Source: Bacillota bacterium (lineage in GTDB: Bacteria > Bacillota_H > UBA994 > UBA5500). From it: a stretch of 5,030 nucleotides of DNA. The stretch spans positions 1 through 5,030 of the forward strand of contig JAAYGE010000048.1 of NCBI GenBank assembly GCA_012727835.1, given 5' to 3'. Numbering within the stretch: the first letter of the stretch is position 1; every line of letters starts with the position of its first letter. Positions 1 through 5,030 of this stretch are shown here, one piece after another. Below the pieces are notes generated by a model. The model did not search any database, had not been told where the DNA came from, and saw nothing but the letters and a program-made list of their open reading frames with translations. A program made the position numbers and the translations under genes.

Positions 1-494
1 ATGCGCTTGATCTCGTCGAAGTTGCGCCCAGTGGAGAGCGGATAATAGAGAATGGTGCGGATTATACCCTTGGGGTCGATAACAAACACAGCGCGCACGG
101 CAGCCGTAGTCGACTGGTTGGGTTGAATCATGCCATACTTATTGGCCACATCCATAGAAATATCGGCAATAAGCGGGAACTTAATCTCGAGATTCTTCCA
201 ACCCTTCCACTCGATCTTCTCCGTGATGGTGCGCAACCAGGCGATATGGGAATGTAAAGAGTCTACTGAAAGACCGACTAGTTCGGTGTTGAGAGCCTCA
301 AACTCCTCCTGCATGGCGGCGAAGGTCATAAACTCGGTGGTGCAGACCGGAGTAAAGTCGGCCGGGTGGGAGAAGAGAATTACCCATTTGCCCTAATAGT
401 CTTCTGGGAAGTTCATCTCACCCTGGGTTGTAATAGCCTTAAAGGCGGGAGCCGGGTCACCAATTAGGGGCATGCGAGTGTAGGTGTTTTCCAT
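1..494 (-). CDS. 1-Cys peroxiredoxin (Prx6-type AhpC/TSA family), interrupted by an in-frame amber codon, C-terminus beyond window
   Basis: Peroxiredoxins of this family reduce hydrogen peroxide and organic hydroperoxides in the cytoplasm through a peroxidatic cysteine. The frame starts at ATG 494-492, nine bases after a strong AGGAGG site. It reads an N-terminus with [12 protein letters not shown] (residues 9-20), then the active-site segment [13 protein letters not shown] (43-55), with peroxidatic Cys51 and the helper Thr48. Further on are [30 protein letters not shown] and [17 protein letters not shown], all typical of the Prx6 branch. About 164 codons are visible; the family is usually near 210-220 residues, so the C-terminal quarter lies off the left edge. 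Codon 34 is TAG where relatives normally have Lys in a DYKGKW-like segment. The frame is otherwise undamaged. It may be a recent pseudogene, a sequence error or a recoded gene. Family assignment is firm; whether a full protein is made is not. Confidence 0.9.
393..395 (-). other. In-frame TAG (amber) codon inside the peroxiredoxin gene
   Basis: Codon 34 of the peroxiredoxin reads TAG between Tyr33 (TAT) and Gly35 (GGC). Homologues usually carry Lys here, so one A-to-T change from AAG would explain it. Between this codon and Cys51 there is no ATG, GTG or TTG codon in frame; the first downstream Met is residue 56. Internal restart would therefore lose the catalytic cysteine. Confidence 0.9.
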
Positions 495-503
495 TATAGA
501 GAT

Positions 504-565
504 CCTCCTTTTATCTGGGTTTGTTTTGTTAGTTATACTATACCCTTATTGCTAATAATAATCAA
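504..565 (-). promoter_or_regulatory. Peroxiredoxin promoter and ribosome binding site
   Basis: Reading the minus strand, a -35-like TTGATT (565-560) is followed after exactly 17 bases by a -10-like TATAGT (542-537), one mismatch from TATAAT. This fits a housekeeping sigma-A promoter and predicts a transcript start near 530 with a leader of about 35 bases. The ribosome binding site AAGGAGG lies at 511-504, nine bases before the ATG at 494. The region is A+T-rich compared with the genes around it. The match is by eye; the transcript start is inferred. Confidence 0.65.
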
Positions 566-566
566 T
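548..566 (-). promoter_or_regulatory. Fur/PerR-family operator-like inverted repeat overlapping the peroxiredoxin -35 element
   Basis: The minus strand reads ATTGATTATTATTAGCAAT, an imperfect 19-base palindrome in which 14 of the 18 non-central positions are symmetric. Its inner 15 bases (564-550) match the Gram-positive 7-1-7 Fur-family box TGATAATNATTATCA at 12 of 14 defined positions. They match the PerR box TTATAATNATTATAA at about 10 of 14. The site covers the -35 element and most of the spacer, where a bound repressor would block RNA polymerase. Peroxide-defence genes are classic PerR targets, so PerR or Fur control is plausible. Which family member binds is not determinable here. Confidence 0.55.
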
Positions 567-625
567 ACTATGAGGCTATGAGACTTTTTTATACCTCTAC
601 AGCAGTTGGATGGGCTTAAAACAGC

Positions 626-651
626 GGGCGAGGCACCGCCTCGCCCCTACG
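626..651 (-). repeat. REP-like GTAG-hairpin repeat, copy 1
   Basis: A perfect 9-bp stem GGGCGAGGC/GCCTCGCCC (626-634 and 638-646) with loop ACC is followed by CTACG (647-651). On the minus strand this reads CGTAG directly at the foot of the hairpin. It differs from copies 2 and 4 only in the loop. It lies between the serpin end and the peroxiredoxin promoter. Confidence 0.8.
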
Positions 652-658
652 ACAACTA

Positions 659-695
659 TTGGGCCCAGTTAACCTAACGCCTGTAGCTGGGCCAA
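659..695. repeat. Bulged hairpin downstream of the serpin gene
   Basis: GGCCCAG (662-668) pairs with CTGGGCC (687-693). The stem extends by TT/AA past one bulged G (661), and the loop is 18 bases. It follows the stronger hairpin at 701-733 when read in the serpin direction. No T-run follows it, so an intrinsic-terminator role is weak; it could protect the 3' end of the message. Confidence 0.4.
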
Positions 696-700
696 CAATA

Positions 701-733
701 TAGCCCATTGCCTGCAGCGCAAGCAATGGGCTA
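701..733 (-). terminator. Perfect 11-bp hairpin after the serpin stop, possible terminator
   Basis: TAGCCCATTGC (701-711) pairs perfectly with GCAATGGGCTA (723-733) around an 11-base loop. It starts 16 bases after the serpin stop codon in the direction of transcription. The bases that follow on the minus strand (TATTGTTGG) are only moderately T-rich, so this is not a textbook intrinsic terminator. The position and stem strength still suggest it ends or stabilises the serpin message. Confidence 0.5.
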
Positions 734-749
734 ACCTAGACGGCTCTAT

Positions 750-1952
750 TTACTCACTGGGATTGTATACGGACCCCATAAACAGGATCGAGTCGGTCTG
801 CTGATCATGGATCATGAAGAAGAAGGGCCGATCAATCTTCATACTAAAGCTAGGTGCCGCCGGCATGCTGGTAAGGGTGATCTCAACGGAAGTTACGGCG
901 GCCGCCTCGGTACCCTTTTCGTCGACTTCAATGAAGGCCTTATGCTTCACCTCACTGATATAGGCTTGGTCGCCCCTTTCCACCATATCGCTGAAATCGG
1001 CGGCAAACGCGTCAAAAGCTCGCTCCATACCTAAATCCATCAGAGCATCGTTGAGCCTTTCTTCGTATTCAAATTTGAACTTCGGCAGAGCCAACTCCCC
1101 TCTATCCGAAGTGAAGGCTGAGCGCCACTTAGCCCACCGCTCTTGGGTCAAACTCTTATGGAACTCTTCCAGATCCTCGGGCAGAAAGATATACATAGCC
1201 ATATTGCCTTTGCCATAGGGCAGACGAATTGCCTGTAGCCCCTCTTCTTCCAAGTATTCAAAGGTGGCCGTTTTGTGCATAAAGGGAACGGTCACCGGAC
1301 CAGCGGGTGTGTTAAACACATCGTCCCGGGTGCCGCTAGCCGCAAAAGGGGCACTCCAATCGCCCTGAAAATGGATGGCATTCAGCAAAAAGGCTATAGT
1401 CAACGGATCGATGGGGCCCTGTATTATCTCTTCTATCAAACCGTTGGTGTTGTCTTTCACCCATTGATTGATAGTAGCAGCCGCGTCAGCGCGAGCAAAG
1501 TCGAGCTCGCTCACCTGAGCGTCATAATAGGTCTCGGTCAGCTGGATGAAATGGGGCAAAAAGGGTACGCCTTGCCGCAACCAAAGAGAATTGGCAATTT
1601 CTACGGTTACATCGGATGCCTGGAGTTCCTGCAGCAGCAACTTGTTGGACTGATTGAGCTGCTCCGGATCAAGACCGGACACCAGCAATACATCGGCCAT
1701 CTCCGCCTTGGTCTCACCGGCGGCCCCATTGTAGGCCATAGACAGGGCTAGAGCCACGCTAACCGGTGACAGGAGAATGTTCTCTCCTGGCGTAAGTAGC
1801 TTCTGATACAGGTTAAACCCAAACTGATTGTAGGATTCGATCCCATCGGCCTGAACAACTGGTTCGCCGGGCAGTTTGACCTGCGGTGGCAGCGCCGAGG
1901 AACAGCCGGTAAATAGTGCTAGCACGAGAAATATCGCCAGCCATTTGCGCAT
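750..1952 (-). CDS. Serpin-family serine protease inhibitor, predicted lipoprotein
   Basis: Serpins trap proteases by a suicide mechanism in which the cleaved reactive-centre loop inserts into a beta-sheet. The 400-residue protein has a signal peptide (1-16) ending in the lipobox LFTGC, so Cys17 should be lipidated and the protein held on the outer face of the membrane. The serpin body is full length: SPVSVALALSMAYNGA (62-77), ANSLW (120-124), NAIHFQGDW (191-199), the hinge EKGTEAAAV (345-353) and the signature DRPFFFMI (374-381). The hinge has Gly and Thr at P15 and P14 and small residues at P12-P10, as in inhibitory serpins. Counting from it puts the scissile bond near Thr361-Ser362, which favours a subtilisin-, elastase- or chymotrypsin-like target over trypsin; loop length can vary, so this is approximate. 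The ATG start lies 10 bases after TAAAGGAG (1970-1963). The stop is TAA. The target protease is unknown. Confidence 0.95.
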   Translation of the reverse strand: MRKWLAIFLVLALFTGCSSALPPQVKLPGEPVVQADGIESYNQFGFNLYQKLLTPGENILLSPVSVALALSMAYNGAAGETKAEMADVLLVSGLDPEQLNQSNKLLLQELQASDVTVEIANSLWLRQGVPFLPHFIQLTETYYDAQVSELDFARADAAATINQWVKDNTNGLIEEIIQGPIDPLTIAFLLNAIHFQGDWSAPFAASGTRDDVFNTPAGPVTVPFMHKTATFEYLEEEGLQAIRLPYGKGNMAMYIFLPEDLEEFHKSLTQERWAKWRSAFTSDRGELALPKFKFEYEERLNDALMDLGMERAFDAFAADFSDMVERGDQAYISEVKHKAFIEVDEKGTEAAAVTSVEITLTSMPAAPSFSMKIDRPFFFMIHDQQTDSILFMGSVYNPSE

Positions 1953-2043
1953 CGGGCACGCGCTCCTTTATAGATTCTTCTTTGGCTGCATAGACGCGAT
2001 AGTCGCCAAAAAGTTCCTGCCGGCATAATCCCTGAACCCAGGC

Positions 2044-2069
2044 GGGCGAGGCAGCGCCTCGCCCCTACG
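2044..2069 (-). repeat. REP-like GTAG-hairpin repeat, copy 2
   Basis: Stem GGGCGAGGC (2044-2052), loop AGC, stem GCCTCGCCC (2056-2064), then CTACG (2065-2069). On the minus strand this is CGTAG at the hairpin foot. It matches copy 4 exactly through the CTAC and faces copy 3 with the GTAG ends toward each other. Confidence 0.8.
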
Positions 2070-2130
2070 AAGGATGGGGATGGGCAGCTGGGATTATCGA
2101 GTAAACCATTCCCCCCGGGTACAGTGTATT

Positions 2131-2156
2131 CGTAGGGGCCGGTCGATGACCGGCCC
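2131..2156 (+). repeat. REP-like GTAG-hairpin repeat, copy 3 (variant stem, opposite orientation)
   Basis: CGTAG (2131-2135) is followed by stem GGGCCGGTC (2136-2144), loop GAT and stem GACCGGCCC (2148-2156). The GTAG foot, the outer GGGC/GCCC pairs and the 9-3-9 geometry match the other copies. The stem differs at three positions, and each change is matched on the opposite arm, so the fold is kept. Confidence 0.7.
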
Positions 2157-2224
2157 GCAGACAGCAGACTCAGCTCTACCGCACAACCTCTGCATCGGAG
2201 TATAAAACCCATGTCCGTCCAGCC

Positions 2225-2249
2225 GGGCGAGGCAGCGCCTCGCCCCTAC
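2225..2249 (-). repeat. REP-like GTAG-hairpin repeat, copy 4
   Basis: Stem GGGCGAGGC (2225-2233), loop AGC, stem GCCTCGCCC (2237-2245), then CTAC (2246-2249). On the minus strand GTAG precedes the hairpin. With copy 3 it forms an outward-facing pair about 70 bases apart, like the paired layout of BIME/REPIN elements. Confidence 0.8.
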
Positions 2250-2302
2250 AGTTGTGACAAAAACACCTTGCATGACAACAACACCGGCAGGTCGGCCCAT
2301 GG

Positions 2303-2339
2303 AAAAGAAAGGCGTGTCGAATCACGTTTGCGACACGCC
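2303..2339 (-). terminator. Rho-independent terminator of the deacylase gene
   Basis: On the minus strand GGCGTGTCG (2339-2331) pairs perfectly with CGACACGCC (2319-2311) around an 11-base loop. TTTCTTTT (2310-2303) follows at once. The hairpin begins 21 bases after the deacylase stop codon. The G+C-rich stem plus T-run is the classical intrinsic terminator, and it separates this gene from the serpin. Confidence 0.9.
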
Positions 2340-2360
2340 CAAATTTCGTTTTATATCCAC

Positions 2361-3935
2361 TTAACGCTTCAGCAAGAACTGGCCCAGCCGCTTTTCCGTT
2401 TGTTGGCCGTGCAGCAGGGCTGGTTGCCCGCTGATAAATACATGCTCAATGCCCACCGGCTTTTGGAAGGGGTTATCGTAGGTGGCCTTGTCAGTCACCT
2501 TTTCCGGATCAAAGACGGTGATATCGGCCACTAACCCCGCCTTCAGGGTGCCCCGATCGGTTAGCCCTAAAACATCGGCCGTCAGCCCGGTAATCCGATG
2601 CACCGCTTCTTCTAAGGCAATCCCCTTTTCGCGGGCCCAACGCAAGAAGCGCGGGAAGGTACCGAAGTTGCGCGGATGGGGTTTACCTTCGTTTTCTTCC
2701 GGCGACAAGGGCAAGCCGCTACCATCACTGCCGATAACAAAGTCTTTCTGGGACAGCATATAATCCACGTCTTCCTCGCTCATGGCGAAGGAAATACAGG
2801 TGGCGCCGGCATCGGTTTCGATGGTAACCTTGGCGATAGTTTCGGCCATGCTGAGCCCCAGCTCTTGGCTCAATTGCCAAATGTTCTTGCCGTCGGCAAT
2901 GGGATAACGGCCGCTGGTGGTCACGATGTACAAACCTTCTCCGTCGGCCTGGGTCTGGAAGGCATCTTCCAAGAAATCGATAATCTGCTGCCGTTCCTCG
3001 CCCTGCAAACGGGCCACCGCCATATGCTTGCCACCTTGGATGGACCATTTGGGGAAGGAATTGGTGATGCCGGAAGAGGCGGCCGTGTAGGGATATACGT
3101 CGACGGTCACATTTATGCCCGCCTCCCTAGCGACGGCCACATTCTGCGCAAACTCTGGTGCCCGGCCCCTATTTTTCTTGCCACTAGCCTTAAAGTGGGC
3201 AATGTGTACGTGGGCACCGGTTTTCCGATTGATTTCATACATTTCTTCTAAGGACTTGGGGGTGTTGGCTCCCTGGTCCCGCATATGGGAAGTGATGATG
3301 CCGCCATATTTGGCCACAATTTCGCCTAGGGCATTCAACTCCTCCTGGTCGGAAGAAACGCCCGGTGTATAGCCTAAGCCTAAAGACAGCCCCCAGGCCC
3401 CTGCCTGCATATCCCGCTCCAACAGCTCTTGCATTTCCCGTAATTCTTCGGGCGTGGCCTTGCGATCCTCATAGCCCATTACGCCACAGCGCAGGGCCCC
3501 ATGGCCGATGAGCGAAATTAAATTGGTGCTCATCTTCTTCCCTTCCTGCCGCACCTTATCCATGAACTCCTGGAAGGAACGGGAAGCGAAATCCTGGAAC
3601 CGGCTGCCAGCAAAATGGCGAATGTTCTCCATGCGATCATCGGGGCAAGGATAAATGGTGGAGCCACACTGGCCCGCTACTTCGGTTGTCACGCCCTGGT
3701 ATACTTTACTTTCGCAACGTTCATCTATCAGGAAGGCCGTGTCCGAATGGGCATGCATATCGATAAAGCCCGGCGCCACCGCCAAACCGGTGACATCAAT
3801 TGCCTCTTTAGCCTCACCAGAAATATTGGGCCCAATTGCTGCTATCTTCCCGTCCTTGATAGCCACATCGGCCTTATAGGCCGCTTGGCCGGTTCCATCC
3901 ACTACCGTACCGCCACGAAGAATGTAGTCGTACAT
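2361..3935 (-). CDS. N-acyl-D-amino-acid deacylase (D-aminoacylase), amidohydrolase superfamily
   Basis: This family hydrolyses N-acyl-D-amino acids to a free D-amino acid and a carboxylate, using zinc in a TIM barrel. The 524-residue protein opens with YDYILRGGTVVDGTG, the usual small beta-domain start. The metal-site motifs follow in order: GFIDMHAHSD with His61 and His63, GVTTEVAGQCG with Cys90, TSHMRDQG with His217, IAHFK with His247, and VIGSDG with Asp404. These align with the zinc ligands known in the Alcaligenes D-aminoacylase, including the bridging Cys. The PHPRNFGTFPRFL stretch and the C-terminal GLVADITVFDPEKV are also typical. No signal peptide is visible, so it is probably cytoplasmic. 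I chose ATG 3935, not the in-frame ATG at 3953, because AAAGGAG lies between them, eight bases before the chosen start. The stop is TAA. Family is firm; the acyl and amino-acid preference is not readable, and relatives act on N-acyl-D-Glu, N-acyl-D-Asp or broader substrates. Confidence 0.92.
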   Translation of the reverse strand: MYDYILRGGTVVDGTGQAAYKADVAIKDGKIAAIGPNISGEAKEAIDVTGLAVAPGFIDMHAHSDTAFLIDERCESKVYQGVTTEVAGQCGSTIYPCPDDRMENIRHFAGSRFQDFASRSFQEFMDKVRQEGKKMSTNLISLIGHGALRCGVMGYEDRKATPEELREMQELLERDMQAGAWGLSLGLGYTPGVSSDQEELNALGEIVAKYGGIITSHMRDQGANTPKSLEEMYEINRKTGAHVHIAHFKASGKKNRGRAPEFAQNVAVAREAGINVTVDVYPYTAASSGITNSFPKWSIQGGKHMAVARLQGEERQQIIDFLEDAFQTQADGEGLYIVTTSGRYPIADGKNIWQLSQELGLSMAETIAKVTIETDAGATCISFAMSEEDVDYMLSQKDFVIGSDGSGLPLSPEENEGKPHPRNFGTFPRFLRWAREKGIALEEAVHRITGLTADVLGLTDRGTLKAGLVADITVFDPEKVTDKATYDNPFQKPVGIEHVFISGQPALLHGQQTEKRLGQFLLKR

Positions 3936-3943
3936 TTCGTTTG

Positions 3944-3950
3944 CTCCTTT
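3944..3950 (-). promoter_or_regulatory. Ribosome binding site that fixes the deacylase start
   Basis: AAAGGAG on the minus strand sits eight bases before ATG 3935-3933. The upstream in-frame ATG (3953-3951) is immediately followed by this motif and has no such site in front of it (only AAGGCACAACCAAA). The shorter start is therefore preferred, removing six residues. Confidence 0.8.
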
Positions 3951-3982
3951 CATTTTGGTTGTGCCTTATTTGCTTATCATCA

Positions 3983-4018
3983 CAAGTACCGAAGCATGCT
4001 TAGGTTTAGAGGTACTTG
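3983..4018. repeat. 8-bp inverted repeat in the deacylase leader
   Basis: CAAGTACC (3983-3990) pairs with GGTACTTG (4011-4018) across 20 bases that contain the palindrome AAGCATGCTT. It lies about 50 bases before the deacylase start and about 140 bases after the tryptophanase stop. No T-run follows on the minus strand, so it looks more like an operator or leader hairpin than a terminator. The rest of 3951-4154 shows no gene and no convincing promoter. Confidence 0.4.
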
Positions 4019-4154
4019 CGGATTACCATGCCGTGGGCACGCACATGCCGAATCGCTCATAGAAGGGTTGCATATGGGAATCGCTTACTCATCTTTACTT
4101 CGGCAGCATAAGCCGTTATCCTGCGGAAATGTTAGATGTAATGCAACTACTGCC

Positions 4155-5030
4155 CTATTCTACTGGCTTAAGTTTGGCGGTAAAGTGGCGCAGCACCTTA
4201 GGCTGCCAGACGACTTCGTAGCCCTTAATCTCATGGGCCCGCTGCTTGATGTTCACCAATGCTTCGGCTACCACATCCAGGTGGGCTTGCGTATAGACGC
4301 GCCGCGGTAGGCATAACCGGGTAAACTCCATCTCCGCCTCCGGCTGCTCACCGGTCACCGGATCGGGATCGAGCATGTAGGAACCCACATCGCAGCCCCG
4401 AATTCCCGCCTCCCGATATAGCTCGATAGCCAGGGCCTGGGCCGGGAACTGGTAATAGGGAATATGGGGCAGCAGCTTCTTGGCATCGATAAAGATGGCA
4501 TGCCCGCCTACCGGGTACTGGATGGGTATGCCCGCTTCCCGTAACAACTCGCCCAGATACTCCACCTGGCCGATACGGTAGCGTAGGTAAGGCAACTCGA
4601 TTCCCTCATAAAGACCGATAGCCAGTGCCTCCAAATCGCGACCGGCTAAGCCCCCGTAGGTGACAAAGCCTTCGTAGGGGACGGTAAGGCCTTGTACCTT
4701 CGTGTACAGCTCTTCGTCCTCCTTAACGCCAATCAGGCCACCTATGTTAACGATGGCATCCTTCTTGGCCGACATGGTGAAGGCATCGGCATAGCTAAAG
4801 GCTTCGCGGGTGATCTCAATGATCGACTTGTCCGCATAGCCGGGCTCGCGGGGCTTGATAAAATAGGCGTTCTCGGCAAAGCGAGCCGCATCAATTACCA
4901 TAGGAATGCCATATTCTTTGGCCACCTTGGAGGTCTCGCGGATATTCTCCATCGAAACAGGCTGTCCACCGGCCGTGTTGTTGGTGATAGTCATCACTAT
5001 CACGCCAACCTTTTCAGGGCCCACCTCTTC
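4155..5030 (-). CDS. tnaA: Tryptophanase (tryptophan indole-lyase), PLP-dependent beta-eliminating lyase; N-terminus beyond window
   Basis: Tryptophanase splits L-tryptophan into indole, pyruvate and ammonium; the sister enzyme tyrosine phenol-lyase does the same with tyrosine to give phenol. The 291 visible residues run in frame from the right edge and cover roughly the last two thirds of a protein of about 460. Seen are [25 protein letters not shown] with the Asp and Arg that contact the PLP ring, MSAKKDA with the Schiff-base Lys as the second Lys, [28 protein letters not shown] and [11 protein letters not shown]. The end [12 protein letters not shown] keeps the His found in tryptophanases where tyrosine phenol-lyases have Phe. 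The segment RGCDVG has Val where tyrosine phenol-lyases carry a substrate-binding Arg. Both favour tryptophanase, though AGRDLEA and YEG look lyase-like, so tyrosine phenol-lyase is not fully excluded. The stop is TAG. The deacylase follows 219 bases downstream on the same strand. Confidence 0.88.
   Translation of the reverse strand, partial: EEVGPEKVGVIVMTITNNTAGGQPVSMENIRETSKVAKEYGIPMVIDAARFAENAYFIKPREPGYADKSIIEITREAFSYADAFTMSAKKDAIVNIGGLIGVKEDEELYTKVQGLTVPYEGFVTYGGLAGRDLEALAIGLYEGIELPYLRYRIGQVEYLGELLREAGIPIQYPVGGHAIFIDAKKLLPHIPYYQFPAQALAIELYREAGIRGCDVGSYMLDPDPVTGEQPEAEMEFTRLCLPRRVYTQAHLDVVAEALVNIKQRAHEIKGYEVVWQPKVLRHFTAKLKPVE

Larger units (their letters stand above)
1953..2302. other. Non-coding gap between serpin and deacylase terminator, repeat-rich
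   Basis: I see no convincing gene in these 350 bases. They hold the serpin ribosome binding site (1963-1970), three REP-like hairpins listed separately, and an 8-bp inverted repeat, ATAATCCC (2025-2032) with GGGATTAT (2090-2097), that encloses repeat copy 2. A weak inverted repeat TTTGGC/GCCAAA (1981-1986 and 2005-2010) with an inner GCGA-TAG-TCGC lies in the presumed serpin leader. I could not find a convincing -35/-10 pair for the serpin. Short reading frames here are repeat translations. Confidence 0.6.

Noticed and set aside
568..582. Tandem CTATGAG repeat upstream of the peroxiredoxin promoter as an activator site
   Set aside because: Two 7-base units are too short to support a binding-site call without conservation data.
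1275..1751. 158-codon open frame on the plus strand inside the serpin
   Set aside because: It is fully antisense to a well-supported serpin gene and has no recognisable domain; it looks like a shadow of the real frame.
626..2249. CRISPR array suggested by several similar repeats
   Set aside because: The copies are irregularly spaced (one is about 1.4 kb away), occur in both orientations and have no uniform spacers.
1919..2300. Two overlapping minus-strand frames sharing the peptide GARRCLARL
   Set aside because: The shared peptide is only the translation of the GTAG-hairpin repeat copies; no family features are seen.
3936..3953. Upstream ATG (3953) as the start of the deacylase
   Set aside because: The ribosome binding site lies after this ATG and is well spaced for the ATG at 3935.
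4050..4085. Direct repeat GAATCGCT at 4050-4057 and 4078-4085 as an operator
   Set aside because: Only eight bases match, there is no symmetry, and the 28-base offset could easily arise by chance.
3615..4310. 231-codon open frame on the plus strand spanning the deacylase start, the gap and the tryptophanase end
   Set aside because: It crosses two real genes on the opposite strand, shows no recognisable domain, and its composition follows the antisense of those genes.
4155..5030. Tyrosine phenol-lyase instead of tryptophanase
   Set aside because: The LRHFTA His and the Val in RGCDVG match tryptophanase; some segments resemble the lyase, so the alternative is only less likely.

Overview
The window looks like chromosome from an anaerobic, Gram-positive-type bacterium, most likely of the Bacillota. 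This is inferred from AGGAGG/AAAGGAG ribosome binding sites about 8-10 bases before each visible start, a lipoprotein-type signal on the serpin, and a mix of amino-acid catabolism enzymes with a Prx6-type peroxiredoxin. The species cannot be named from the sequence alone. All four protein genes lie on the minus strand, so the window reads right to left.

From right to left it holds: the C-terminal two thirds of a PLP-dependent tryptophanase (4155-5030, start beyond the window); a 219-base gap with an 8-bp inverted repeat; a complete zinc-dependent N-acyl-D-amino-acid deacylase (2361-3935) followed by a clear intrinsic terminator (2303-2339); a 408-base gap with three GTAG-tailed hairpin repeats; a complete lipoprotein-type serpin (750-1952); a 255-base gap with two hairpins, a fourth repeat copy and a promoter with an overlapping Fur/PerR-type box; and most of a 1-Cys peroxiredoxin gene (494 down to the left edge).

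The deacylase and tryptophanase suggest salvage or fermentation of amino acids: one frees D-amino acids from N-acyl forms, the other cleaves tryptophan to indole, pyruvate and ammonia. The serpin is probably an outward-facing, lipid-anchored protease inhibitor. The peroxiredoxin is a peroxide-defence gene under a likely metal- or peroxide-responsive repressor. The terminator and promoter suggest at least three transcription units rather than one pathway operon.

Most worth a second look are an in-frame amber codon (393-395) in an otherwise intact peroxiredoxin, the Fur-family box on its promoter, and a REP-like hairpin family whose copies show compensatory stem changes. I found no CRISPR array, transposase, tRNA or rRNA, and no clearly new multi-gene system.
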